From a virus: DNA of 46,819 nucleotides. Position numbers and translations under genes: made by a program. The notes under the pieces were generated by a model that searched no databases, was not told the DNA's origin, and was given only the letters and a program-made list of their open reading frames with translations. Each line of letters opens with the position of its first letter. The first letter of the stretch is position 1. Shown here one piece after another: positions 21,031 through 28,852 of the stretch. The stretch is taken from positions 1-46,819 of IMG/VR virus record IMGVR_UViG_3300010397_000056. One strand, written 5' to 3'.

Positions 21031-22356
21031 ATGCTTTCGAATGATTACGCACAAATTGCGCCGAGTATGATTATGGTTGACCGCGAGAAGCGGCAACGCA
21101 AGAACATCGACGTGAGCGACTTGCTGACGTCAATCCCGCACAAGGGAATTCTCAATCCGATAATCATCACACCAGAGAACGTGCTCGTCGCCGGTGAGCG
21201 AAGACTCGCCGCCGCGATTAAGCTTGGCCTACACACCGTTCCGGTCAGATACTCGAACACACTCTCCGAGACCGAGCGGCAGTTGATTGAACTGGAAGAA
21301 AATCTCAAGCGGAAAGATTTGTCTTGGCAGGAAAACTCACAGGCGGTGAAGCGCATTCACGAGCTTTACGTCTTGCAGGACAAGACTTGGACCCAGACGC
21401 AAACGGCCGAAGCCATAGGCATTACAATTGGCTACATGAGCCAGTTCATGACCGTTGCGGCGCACATGGACAAGGAGATCGTTGCTAGCGCATCAAGCAT
21501 CGAGTCCGCCATGAACATAATTTCACGCTCGAACGAACGCAAGATCGCCGACGCGCTTGCGAGTATTACCGAACTCGGCGCGAAAATGTTCGACCCGAAG
21601 CCCGCTCCGCTGAAGCCTGGCGAGCCACCCACGCCAATCCCCGCACCGCCCAAAGTCGAGGAGTCCATCTTACAGGGAAGCTTCTTGGAATGGGCTCCGC
21701 GCTATGAGGGCCGTCCGTTCAATCTCATCCATTGTGACTTCCCATTCGGCATCAACGTTTTCGCTGGCAAGCAGGCCAACACCAAAGGCGAGCACGATTA
21801 CGACGACAAGCCTGACTTGTATTGGGAACTCATCGACTGTCTCTGCGAGAACCTCAATCGCGTCATGTCGCCAAGCGCCCATCTCGTGTTCTGGTTTCCA
21901 TTCGACTACTACACATCCACGCTGGAGCGTTTTCGCAAAAAAGCTCCCTCGCTTGCATTTCAAAACGTGCCACTCTTCTGGCACAAGTCAGACAACATTG
22001 GCATTCTACCAGATGCAAAACGCGGGCCGCGAAGAATAGTCGAGTCTGCATTCATCGCATCGCGTGAAGATCGATTTATCATCAAAGCAACGAGTAACTC
22101 TTACCCCGCACCAACCGACAAAGCCTTCCATCCATCCACAAAGCCTGAGCCGGTGCTGCGGTACTTCTTCCAAATGTTCGTGGATGAAAACACTCGCCTG
22201 CTCGATCCGACATGCGGCAGTGGCTCTGCGCTTCGTGCCGCCGAGTCGCTCGGCGCGAACTATGTGTTTGGAATTGAACGCGACAAGGAGCATTTTGAAG
22301 GCGCACAAATTGCTCTGAAAAAATTCCGCGCCCTCAAGCGTGCAACGGAGAAATAA
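21031..22356 (+). CDS. ParB-like domain fused to a DNA methyltransferase
   Basis: A 441-residue fusion. Residues 10-190 are ParB/Spo0J-like: V-A-G-E-R-R-L-A-A (G55-A61) is the ParB nuclease/CTPase motif, followed by a KorB-type helix-turn-helix. Residues 215-440 are an N6-adenine/N4-cytosine methyltransferase with motif IV D236-F-P-F-G in place of the usual D-P-P-Y/F, and motif I L-L-D392-P-T-C-G-S-G later, i.e. the beta-class order. The ParB part probably directs the enzyme to particular DNA. Likely role: self-methylation against host restriction, or control of gene expression. Whether D-F-P-F-G is active cannot be told from sequence. Confidence 0.85.
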   Translation: MLSNDYAQIAPSMIMVDREKRQRKNIDVSDLLTSIPHKGILNPIIITPENVLVAGERRLAAAIKLGLHTVPVRYSNTLSETERQLIELEENLKRKDLSWQENSQAVKRIHELYVLQDKTWTQTQTAEAIGITIGYMSQFMTVAAHMDKEIVASASSIESAMNIISRSNERKIADALASITELGAKMFDPKPAPLKPGEPPTPIPAPPKVEESILQGSFLEWAPRYEGRPFNLIHCDFPFGINVFAGKQANTKGEHDYDDKPDLYWELIDCLCENLNRVMSPSAHLVFWFPFDYYTSTLERFRKKAPSLAFQNVPLFWHKSDNIGILPDAKRGPRRIVESAFIASREDRFIIKATSNSYPAPTDKAFHPSTKPEPVLRYFFQMFVDENTRLLDPTCGSGSALRAAESLGANYVFGIERDKEHFEGAQIALKKFRALKRATEK

Positions 22357-22360
22357 GATC

Positions 22361-22579
22361 ATGGCCAAACATAGAATAGACGAGTACAATCCTTTAGCTG
22401 AAGAAACAAAGCAGAAGGCCGATTTGCACAAAGCTCCCCCCGCGCATGACACAATCGAGCTTCGTGAGAAGGCTCTTCATTTGTCAATCGGCTTTTATGC
22501 AGGAAGCGGCGTAGACACAGACCATATCATCAAAGGCGCAGAAGCATTTCTGCAATTTATGCTCGGGGCAAAAACATGA
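22361..22579 (+). CDS. Hypothetical protein
   Basis: A 72-residue protein, MAKHRIDEYNPLAEETK onward. The end reads as a helix (IIKGAEAFLQFMLG). Four bases separate it from the methyltransferase stop, and it overlaps the kinase gene by ATGA. ATG 22361 is preferred to 22340, which lies inside the upstream gene. Confidence 0.6.
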   Translation: MAKHRIDEYNPLAEETKQKADLHKAPPAHDTIELREKALHLSIGFYAGSGVDTDHIIKGAEAFLQFMLGAKT

Positions 22580-23142
22580 AAGTCATTGCGCTTAGCGGGC
22601 CGAAAGGCTCTGGCAAGAGCGAAGTTGTCAAGGGAATTAGAATGGTCGCTGTGTCACGTCTTGGTGTTCGTTCCCAAAACTTCGCCGACCCACTCAAAGA
22701 AATGCTTCTCTGCCTCATGCAACGCTACGGCTATTCAGAGCAATTTGCAAAAGACTGTCTATGGGGCTCGATGAAAGAAGAGCATCTTAACATCTGGCAA
22801 AACAAGTCCACGCGCTATGCTATGCAAACTCTCGGCACAGAATGGGGCAGAGACTTGCTTGGAGAAAACTTCTGGGTTAACATCTGGAGTGCTGGTTGCA
22901 AGCGGCATCCAAGCGATTTAATTCTTGTTGAAGATTTGCGCTTCATGAACGAATATCGCGCAATCAAGCAACTCAATGGAATTATAATTCGCGTAACACG
23001 TCCCGGCTTTGAGGGCGACTCGCATCGCTCTGAAACCGAAGCACGATTTTTCGAAGCTGATCACGTAATCACAAACGATGGAAGCCTACTCCAACTCCAC
23101 GTCCGTGTCGAAGCTCTTGCAGAGCGACTTCTTGCAGCATGA
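22576..23142 (+). CDS. Deoxynucleoside monophosphate kinase
   Basis: A 188-residue protein of the T4 gp1-like dNMP kinase family. Walker A G8-P-K-G-S-G-K14-S is followed by F-A-D-P-L-K, and M-Q-T-L-G-T-E-W-G-R is the family's conserved substrate-binding helix; a V-E-D-L-R-F strand and V-I-T-N-D-G near the C-terminus also fit. It converts dNMPs, from host DNA breakdown or modified pools, to dNDPs for phage synthesis. It is coupled to the UDG-exonuclease gene by ATGA, tying nucleotide supply to replication. Confidence 0.85.
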   Translation: MKVIALSGPKGSGKSEVVKGIRMVAVSRLGVRSQNFADPLKEMLLCLMQRYGYSEQFAKDCLWGSMKEEHLNIWQNKSTRYAMQTLGTEWGRDLLGENFWVNIWSAGCKRHPSDLILVEDLRFMNEYRAIKQLNGIIIRVTRPGFEGDSHRSETEARFFEADHVITNDGSLLQLHVRVEALAERLLAA

Positions 23143-24215
23143 ATTACGTTCGCCCTGATCCACTCACGCCATTCGCCCACACCAGCGGTCCACGCAACGC
23201 AAAGATTGCGCTCGTTGGTGAGGCATTTGGCGAGCAAGAAGACATGGTAGGGCTGCCATTCCAAGGGCAAAGCGGACAAGAGTTAACGAGATTGCTAGAA
23301 GAAGCGGGAATTGCGCGAAGGGATTGCTTCTTGACGAATTTCATTCCGCTTCGTCCGCCGAGCAATAATTTTGATCTTTTCTGCGCTAAGAAAAAAGAAG
23401 TCGGTGGGAAGGACTACCACCACGAACCACTCGGTCAAGGCAAGTATTTGCGTCCGGAGTTCTTGCCTCACATCCAGCGCCTCAAGCACGAACTCGAAGC
23501 TGTCAACCCCAACATCGTCATTCCGCTCGGCGCGAAAGCCTGTTGGGCACTCTTCGGCGTCGCCAAGATCGGAGCGCTGCGTGGCACAGTTGCAATTGGC
23601 AATCTCTGCCCAAGACTTAAACTCCTTCCAACCTATCATCCCGCCGCGCTTTTTCGCAACTGGTCGCTACGGCCGATAGTCGTAGCGGATTTGCTCAAGG
23701 CCGCGCGCCAAAGCGAATTCCCCGACATTCGCCGCCCTGCCAGATGGGTACTAATCGACCCAACCTTTGACGAAATCCATGCGTGGATCGAGAAGCATCT
23801 CGCACGTGCAGATGAATTCGCTGTTGACATCGAAACAAGCGGCGGCATGATCACGTGTATTGGCTTTGCGCCAAATCCGCGTCACGCGCTTGTCATTCCC
23901 TTTCTCGATCGTCGCAAGCCAGATGGCCACTACTGGCCAACGCTCGAAGACGAAATCGCTGCTTGGAAGATCGTCCGCTACATACTAGAAGAACTCCCCG
24001 GCAAGAAAGTCTTCCAGAATGGATTGTATGACTTGCAGTACATCGTGCAAATGGCAATCCTCCCACGCGACTGCGAAGACGACACAATGCTTCTCCACCA
24101 TTCCATCTACCCCGAACTTCAAAAGTCTCTCGGCTTCCTAGGCAGCATCTACACAGATGAAGCCTCTTGGAAGCTAATGCGAGAGAACAAAGAAGAACTG
24201 AAACGAGACGAATGA
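23139..24215 (+). CDS. Uracil-DNA glycosylase fused to polymerase 3'-5' exonuclease part
   Basis: A 358-residue fusion. Residues 20-195 match family 4/5 uracil-DNA glycosylase: V-G-E-A-F-G-E-Q-E-D (27-35), L-P-F-Q-G-Q-S-G and the T-Y-H-P-A-A-L motif. The N-terminal C-x-x-C of the iron-sulphur cluster is missing. Residues 225-358 are the DnaQ-like exonuclease of family A polymerases: Exo I V-D230-I-E232-T-S and Exo II N294-G-L-Y-D298. It stops after a D-D-T-M-L-L-H-H segment without the last motif; Exo III (Y-N-G-L-D) is in the polymerase gene 826 bases downstream. It would remove uracil and, with its partner, proofread. Confidence 0.85.
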   Translation: MNYVRPDPLTPFAHTSGPRNAKIALVGEAFGEQEDMVGLPFQGQSGQELTRLLEEAGIARRDCFLTNFIPLRPPSNNFDLFCAKKKEVGGKDYHHEPLGQGKYLRPEFLPHIQRLKHELEAVNPNIVIPLGAKACWALFGVAKIGALRGTVAIGNLCPRLKLLPTYHPAALFRNWSLRPIVVADLLKAARQSEFPDIRRPARWVLIDPTFDEIHAWIEKHLARADEFAVDIETSGGMITCIGFAPNPRHALVIPFLDRRKPDGHYWPTLEDEIAAWKIVRYILEELPGKKVFQNGLYDLQYIVQMAILPRDCEDDTMLLHHSIYPELQKSLGFLGSIYTDEASWKLMRENKEELKRDE

Positions 24216-24226
24216 AAGGAAAAGAA

Positions 24227-24640
24227 ATGTTTACGATGCTAAAAAAACTCTTTGGGTTTATCCCATACTCTCCGCCTGCTTCGAAAGTCGGCCTGAAATA
24301 CGACACCATGCCAACGAGCAACCCCACATTTCTCAAAATCGAACCGATCCAGCCAGCACCACCTGCTTTATCTCGGTGGGAAATCATGGAGTCACAGCGG
24401 TCGCATCTCATGCACGACCTACTTGTCACAGCAAAGAATAAAGGCTGGAATTGGAAAGAAGGCCCGATCTTGCAAAATCCAAAGCGCAAAGCAATAACTC
24501 TGCCACTTTACGGCAATGAAATTTATGGTGCCTTTGCAGAAGAGCTGCGTAAACGCTATCTGCAAGGCAACACGATCTTCATCTACACACCAGCCCACGC
24601 CAAATATTACGAAGTTCAGTTCTACAAGAGCGCCAAATGA
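24227..24640 (+). CDS. Hypothetical protein between the polymerase halves
   Basis: A 137-residue protein beginning MFTMLKKLFGFIPYSP. AAAGGA six bases before 24227 supports this start; ATG at 24212 would give an ATGA overlap and five more residues. A Pro-rich segment (40-55) joins a short N-terminal helix to a domain with W-N-W-K-E-G-P-I-L and strands near the end. No nuclease motif, so it is not a homing endonuclease of a known type. Function unknown. Confidence 0.6.
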   Translation: MFTMLKKLFGFIPYSPPASKVGLKYDTMPTSNPTFLKIEPIQPAPPALSRWEIMESQRSHLMHDLLVTAKNKGWNWKEGPILQNPKRKAITLPLYGNEIYGAFAEELRKRYLQGNTIFIYTPAHAKYYEVQFYKSAK

Positions 24641-25038
24641 AACGGGTCATTCTTGAGTCGCCCTATGCCGGAAAAGACCCGAGCATAGCAATCGCAAAAA
24701 TCCAACGAGGCAGAAATATCATCTACGCGCGGCTCTGCGTGATGGACTGTATCCAGCGCCTCGAAGCACCAATCGCCTCGCATCTTCTCTACACTCAGCC
24801 GGGAATATTGCGAGACGAAATCGAAGCGGATCGCAATCGCGGTATTGAGGCTGGATTAGTGTGGCGCAGCGTTGCAGAAGCAAGTGTTGTGTATATTGAT
24901 CTTGGCATAACGACTGGGATGCAGTATGGCATGAAGCTTGCAGATGATGCTGGCATTCCAGTCTTCAAACGCAACCTTGACCAGCATAAATTCGAAAAAC
25001 TTTGTCGTGGGCTTTACGACGATCAAGTAGTCTGGTAA
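24637..25038 (+). CDS. DUF7768-type protein, deoxyribosyltransferase-like
   Basis: A 133-residue protein. V-I-L-E-S-P-Y-A-G-K, then Y-A-R-L-C-V-M-D-C, E-A-P-I-A-S-H-L-L-Y-T-Q and D-L-G-I-T-T-G-M are signatures of a phage and bacterial family I know as DUF7768. The layout, with a first strand ending S-P-Y-A-G and an A-S-H-L motif, resembles nucleoside 2-deoxyribosyltransferases. A role in nucleotide metabolism fits the dNMP kinase and glycosylase nearby but is inference. ATGA overlap upstream; the polymerase starts three bases after its stop. Confidence 0.75.
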   Translation: MKRVILESPYAGKDPSIAIAKIQRGRNIIYARLCVMDCIQRLEAPIASHLLYTQPGILRDEIEADRNRGIEAGLVWRSVAEASVVYIDLGITTGMQYGMKLADDAGIPVFKRNLDQHKFEKLCRGLYDDQVVW

Positions 25039-25041
25039 CGC

Positions 25042-26565
25042 ATGCCAATCATTGCAACGCACGAACTCGCACCGGGACAACTCGACTCTCACACTTCACA
25101 CCAAACCTATAACGGGCTGGATTGTTGTGTGACGATGGAAGTGCTTGGTGAACTGCGGCATCTCTTCAACGAGCCGCCAATTGCGTACAATTTCGAGCGT
25201 GCGTTGCAAGGGCCTGTTTTGGAGATGGAGCTTCGTGGATTTAAAATTGACGAGTTTGAACGTCAATCTGCCATCAAGCATATCGAAGAGGACGTGCTAC
25301 GCCATCTCGAAAGTATGCTCGATGAGTTCGCTCAGGCGGTCTGGGGCAAGCCACTCAACCCACGTTCGCCCGACCAACTCAAAGAATTCTTCTATGGCAC
25401 GATGAAGCTTCCAGAAATCTGGACTTCCATTAAGGGCGAGAAAAAGCTCTCAATGGGGCGCGAGACACTCGAAAAGCTCCAAGTCTATTTCCACGCCATA
25501 CCAATAATCAACTGCATTCTTGCAATCCGCGATTACAAAAAGCAACTCGAAGTGCTCCGCACCGAAGTTCGAAACGGGCGCATGTACACGAGTTACAACA
25601 TCGGCGGAACTGAAACATGGCGCTTTTCGTCCAGCGCTGATGCGTATGGCAGCGGCGGCAACATCCAGAATATCAAAAAAGACCCCGATGATCTGGAGCG
25701 ATCCAAGAAGCGTTCCATTCGCAGGATGTTCGTCAGCGATGATGGCTGGAAGCTCATCGGTATTGATTTGGAACAGGCGGAGAGCCGAGAAGTCGGATGG
25801 CTCTTATGGATACTCTTCGGCGACTCGACGTATCTTGATGCTTGCGAGTCGGGCGATCTGCACACAACCACATGCAAACTCATCTGGCCGAACTTCGCGT
25901 GGAACGGCGACCCGAAGCACGACCGAGCAATTGCCGACCAAACCTTCTATCGCGAGTTTTCCTACCGTGATATGAGCAAGCGCGGTGGCCACGGCACGAC
26001 CTACTATGGAACTCCATTCACCATGTCGCGCCACTTGAAAGTCACGGTCAAGATGATGGAAGAATTTCAGCAGAAGTTCTTCTCTGCCTATCCCGGCATT
26101 CCACGCTGGCATCAATGGGTTGCACAGCAAATCCAAACCCACCCCCACGCGATTACAACTCCATTCGGTGCCACACGCCACTTCTTCGGCCGACCGAACG
26201 ACGACACAACGCTGCGCGAGGCGATTGCCTTCTCGCCCCAGTCATCCACCGCTATGCGCCTGAACCTCGCTCTGTGGCGTATTTGGAAGCACATGGGCAA
26301 GCGAGTTCAACTCCTCGCTCAGGTTCACGATGCGCTTTATTTCCAGTTCCGCGAAGGCGACAACGAAGCAGAAGTTGTAAAGATCGCACTGGAATTCTGC
26401 AAGGTGCTACTCGGACACAGAGGCCGCAAGTTCATAATTCCGGGCGAGCCTAAGTCTGGGTGGAATTGGGGCAACTATCATGAGCGAATTAATCCTAATG
26501 GCTTGAAAAAGTTCAAAGGACAAGACGAGAGAACACGTTTAACCGGCTTACAGAGGGTCATGTGA
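25042..26565 (+). CDS. Family A DNA polymerase, polymerase part with Exo III
   Basis: A 507-residue polymerase. Y23-N-G-L-D27-C-C-V-T is the Exo III motif (Y-x3-D) of the proofreading domain. Then come thumb helices, T-E-T-W-R-F-S-S-S and N-I-Q-N-I, motif A D242-L-E-Q-A-E-S-R, motif B with K313-R and Y322-G, and motif C V-H429-D430-A. All polymerase catalytic residues are present. Full-length phage family A enzymes also carry Exo I and II; here those are in the upstream UDG fusion. It should replicate the phage genome, probably in complex with that protein. No ribosome site is obvious before the ATG, so it likely depends on coupling. Confidence 0.9.
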   Translation: MPIIATHELAPGQLDSHTSHQTYNGLDCCVTMEVLGELRHLFNEPPIAYNFERALQGPVLEMELRGFKIDEFERQSAIKHIEEDVLRHLESMLDEFAQAVWGKPLNPRSPDQLKEFFYGTMKLPEIWTSIKGEKKLSMGRETLEKLQVYFHAIPIINCILAIRDYKKQLEVLRTEVRNGRMYTSYNIGGTETWRFSSSADAYGSGGNIQNIKKDPDDLERSKKRSIRRMFVSDDGWKLIGIDLEQAESREVGWLLWILFGDSTYLDACESGDLHTTTCKLIWPNFAWNGDPKHDRAIADQTFYREFSYRDMSKRGGHGTTYYGTPFTMSRHLKVTVKMMEEFQQKFFSAYPGIPRWHQWVAQQIQTHPHAITTPFGATRHFFGRPNDDTTLREAIAFSPQSSTAMRLNLALWRIWKHMGKRVQLLAQVHDALYFQFREGDNEAEVVKIALEFCKVLLGHRGRKFIIPGEPKSGWNWGNYHERINPNGLKKFKGQDERTRLTGLQRVM

Positions 26566-26598
26566 AATGAAGAGCATCAAGAAGTGGCAACAACGAAC

Positions 26599-26769
26599 AT
26601 GAAAATAATTTTAAGCTTTTGCAGATGCTGCCGACGATTGCTGGATGAAGGACTTGGACGCGAGCATGATCTGCGCTGTCCTAAATGCGGGGCTTCAGTC
26701 AAAAACCGAGAAGATCGCATAGAAGGAATATTCAGCCAGCAAGATGCCAAAAGAATGCGCTTTGAATAA
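26599..26769 (+). CDS. Small zinc-ribbon-like protein
   Basis: A 56-residue protein: F-C-R-C-C-R-R near the start and R-C-P-K-C-G-A further on, two cysteine groups that could bind one zinc ion. A GTG start at 26584 in the same frame is possible. An 11-codon frame (26567-26602) lies just before it and ends in an ATGA overlap, perhaps a leader. Function unknown. Confidence 0.5.
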   Translation: MKIILSFCRCCRRLLDEGLGREHDLRCPKCGASVKNREDRIEGIFSQQDAKRMRFE

Positions 26770-26792
26770 CTTTTACCTGACAGAGGCGCATT

Positions 26793-27992
26793 GTGGACTG
26801 GATAGACTCCTTCATGGAGTACACACAAGGCAAACCTACGCCTGACATATTCCGCCTATGGAGCGGAATTACAACCATTGGCGGGGCGCTGGAAAGACGT
26901 GTCTGGACCCAACTCAAGCCGGGGCCGATATTTCCAAACCTCTTCACGCTCCTCATGGCATTACCAGCGGTCGGCAAGGGAATGGCTATAAACTCGGGGC
27001 GCGAAATGTGGGCCTCGACAAAAGGCAAACTCCACATCGCGCCCGATGGCGTTTCCAAAGCGAGTTTTCTCGATGAACTAGAACTCGCCGCGACAAAGCT
27101 CCCGACAAACAATGGCGCAAATTTACTCGAATATCATTCGCTTTGCGTCTCTGCAAGCGAATTCGGCACTCTCGTTCCTAAGCATGACACCGAATTCCTC
27201 AATGTGCTGAATAAAATCTACGACGCCGAGTCGTCCTATCGTGACTCAAAGCGCCATTCCAAAAACGTCGATCTTGTCAATCCAATCACAACCATACTCG
27301 GCGGCACACAGCCAGCCTTTCTTGCCTCAATCCTCCCCGAGGAAGCATGGGGCATGGGCTTTATGTCGCGCATGATCATGGTCTACTCCCAATCCACCCC
27401 CCAGATCGACATTTGGGATACAAACGATGACTCCACTACAGGCGATCCGCACCTTCGGAAACTCCTCTTCGACGGCATGAACCGATTTCTGAACATGATC
27501 GGAGGGTTCAGCTACGAGCCGGATGTGAAGAAAAACATCTCCGAATGGCTAAAATCCGGCCTCGCACCCATCCCAGAGCACAATAAACTCCAGCATTACA
27601 ACGGGCGCCGCATTCTAACTCTTATCAAACTCTGTATGATTAGCTCTGCAAGTCGCAATAAGACGCTCGTTGTTACGGATTTGGACTTCCAGCGTGCAAA
27701 GGCGTGGCTCTTGGAGGTCGAGTTCTACATGCCAGACGTGTTCAAGGAAATGGTGCATCAGTCAGACGGGCAGGTCATCCAAGACTTGCATTTCTTCATG
27801 TGGAAAATGTTCGTCAAGGACAAGAAATCAATTCACGAGTCGCGATTGATTTCCTTTCTTTCACAGCGAGTGCCGAGTGATAGAGTTCTTCGTGTGCTGG
27901 AAGTCGCCGAGCGGTCGAACGTGCTGAAACGTTATAGTGGCTCGCAGATGTTCGAGCCTATTCCAAAGACGGATTGGAGTCCGGTTGGATAG
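26793..27992 (+). CDS. DUF3987-like replication ATPase with altered Walker A
   Basis: A 399-residue protein starting at GTG. E-Y-T-Q-G-K-P-T-P-D-I-F-R-L-W-S-G-I-T-T-I-G-G-A-L is the family opening of DUF3987-like phage replication proteins; later S-E-F-G-T-L-V, N-P-I-T-T-I-L-G-G-T-Q-P and G-M-G-F-M-S-R also fit. These are RecA-fold ATPases thought to be helicase-type. Here the P-loop reads A56-L-P-A-V-G-K62-G: first glycine and the Ser/Thr after Lys are both replaced, so ATP hydrolysis may be weakened or lost. It ends the + strand module, next to the polymerase gene. Confidence 0.7.
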   Translation: MDWIDSFMEYTQGKPTPDIFRLWSGITTIGGALERRVWTQLKPGPIFPNLFTLLMALPAVGKGMAINSGREMWASTKGKLHIAPDGVSKASFLDELELAATKLPTNNGANLLEYHSLCVSASEFGTLVPKHDTEFLNVLNKIYDAESSYRDSKRHSKNVDLVNPITTILGGTQPAFLASILPEEAWGMGFMSRMIMVYSQSTPQIDIWDTNDDSTTGDPHLRKLLFDGMNRFLNMIGGFSYEPDVKKNISEWLKSGLAPIPEHNKLQHYNGRRILTLIKLCMISSASRNKTLVVTDLDFQRAKAWLLEVEFYMPDVFKEMVHQSDGQVIQDLHFFMWKMFVKDKKSIHESRLISFLSQRVPSDRVLRVLEVAERSNVLKRYSGSQMFEPIPKTDWSPVG

Positions 27993-28025
27993 GTGTGGTG
28001 GGACTGTTTAAGAATTAAAGGTGGG

Positions 28026-28172
28026 CTAGATACGGAAAAGCCAGAGAATAATCGCACAAAGCAGTGCCAGCCAGAACCAAAACACCGAGCCTTTCGTTTC
28101 ATTATTGATAATCGCGAAAACAATTCCAATCAGCATAAGCACGAGCACGAGCAGTCCAGATGGGATTGTCAT
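28026..28172 (-). CDS. Small two-helix membrane protein
   Basis: A 48-residue protein starting MTIPSGLLVLVLMLIG, with AGGAGA upstream. Two hydrophobic helices (residues 5-22 and 30-47) are joined by a short polar turn (NNETKGS). Size and position at the end of the lysis region make it a possible holin or antiholin. It is the last - strand gene; 33 bases separate it from the convergent + strand gene. Confidence 0.6.
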   Translation of the reverse strand: MTIPSGLLVLVLMLIGIVFAIINNETKGSVFWFWLALLCAIILWLFRI

Positions 28173-28173
28173 T

Positions 28174-28644
28174 TCATTCTCCTATATACATCACAAGAAA
28201 CGCCATCACACAGAGCGCAACTAACAGCGCCCACATCACATACTTCATCGACAGCTTATATCCAGGTACACTAAGCAAGTAGAAAATACTCAGCCCAACC
28301 ATTAGATAGCAAAAGCTCTGAAACCAATGATTAATCATCCAAGCAGGCTTGCCTGCCACAATAATCGCAAGCGACCAAAGCCTCGATGCCGCAATTGCAC
28401 TCGTCATGAGTATAACCGCACCAAACAAATACGACTCAGGCGACTCGCGATCACGTCGCAGCAAGCGCACCCAGACTGGCATCAGCACGTACATCAAAAG
28501 CACCCATCCGCCAATATCCAGCCCATTAGTAATAATTGCTATTGTATTCGGCGGCAGCACAAGCACGCTAATAAAAAACACCAGCAATGGTGCAACCGCA
28601 ATCCAACTCTTAGGACTTCTTAGCCCTCGAAGAAGTCTTTGCAT
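28174..28644 (-). CDS. Multi-pass membrane protein
   Basis: A 156-residue protein with about five hydrophobic helices (near 14-31, 43-62, 71-97, 109-126 and 134-153) and a basic N-terminus. AAGGAG before the ATG fixes the start, which overlaps the upstream gene by 35 bases. I recall similar proteins at the end of phage lysis modules, without known role. It may act in the inner membrane, with the holin or as a superinfection block; nothing decides. Confidence 0.65.
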   Translation of the reverse strand: MQRLLRGLRSPKSWIAVAPLLVFFISVLVLPPNTIAIITNGLDIGGWVLLMYVLMPVWVRLLRRDRESPESYLFGAVILMTSAIAASRLWSLAIIVAGKPAWMINHWFQSFCYLMVGLSIFYLLSVPGYKLSMKYVMWALLVALCVMAFLVMYIGE

Positions 28645-28852
28645 TAGTTCGCTCCTTGATGTCTTTCACATACAGTTCGCCGACTGCAATGAACGCATCC
28701 GCAGTCTTTCGCATACTTCTTGCCGTTTTCAGCGCCTCAAAAAACGCCTCATCGACTTTGCCTTTATCGAAAACAATATTCTCTTCTTCAGCCTCAATTT
28801 GTTCTGAACTTTCCGGCGCGAGGTAATCCAAAATCCTTTTAATCAAACTCAT
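28610..28852 (-). CDS. Hypothetical charged helical protein
   Basis: An 80-residue protein beginning MSLIKRILDYLAPES. An amphipathic N-terminal helix, acidic middle and basic C-terminus (SSRAKKS). AAAGGAG precedes the ATG, which shares a base with the preceding stop (TAATG). No family recognised. Confidence 0.6.
   Translation of the reverse strand: MSLIKRILDYLAPESSEQIEAEEENIVFDKGKVDEAFFEALKTARSMRKTADAFIAVGELYVKDIKERTNAKTSSRAKKS

Noticed and set aside
24216-25041. Intron or intein between the polymerase halves
   Set aside because: The intervening genes have their own starts, ribosome sites and overlaps; no intein splice residues (initial Cys/Ser, final His-Asn) lie at the borders, and no homing endonuclease motif is visible.
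26567-26602. 11-codon frame before the zinc-ribbon gene as a separate gene
   Set aside because: It ends in an ATGA overlap but has no ribosome site and no recognisable content; mentioned only as a possible leader.
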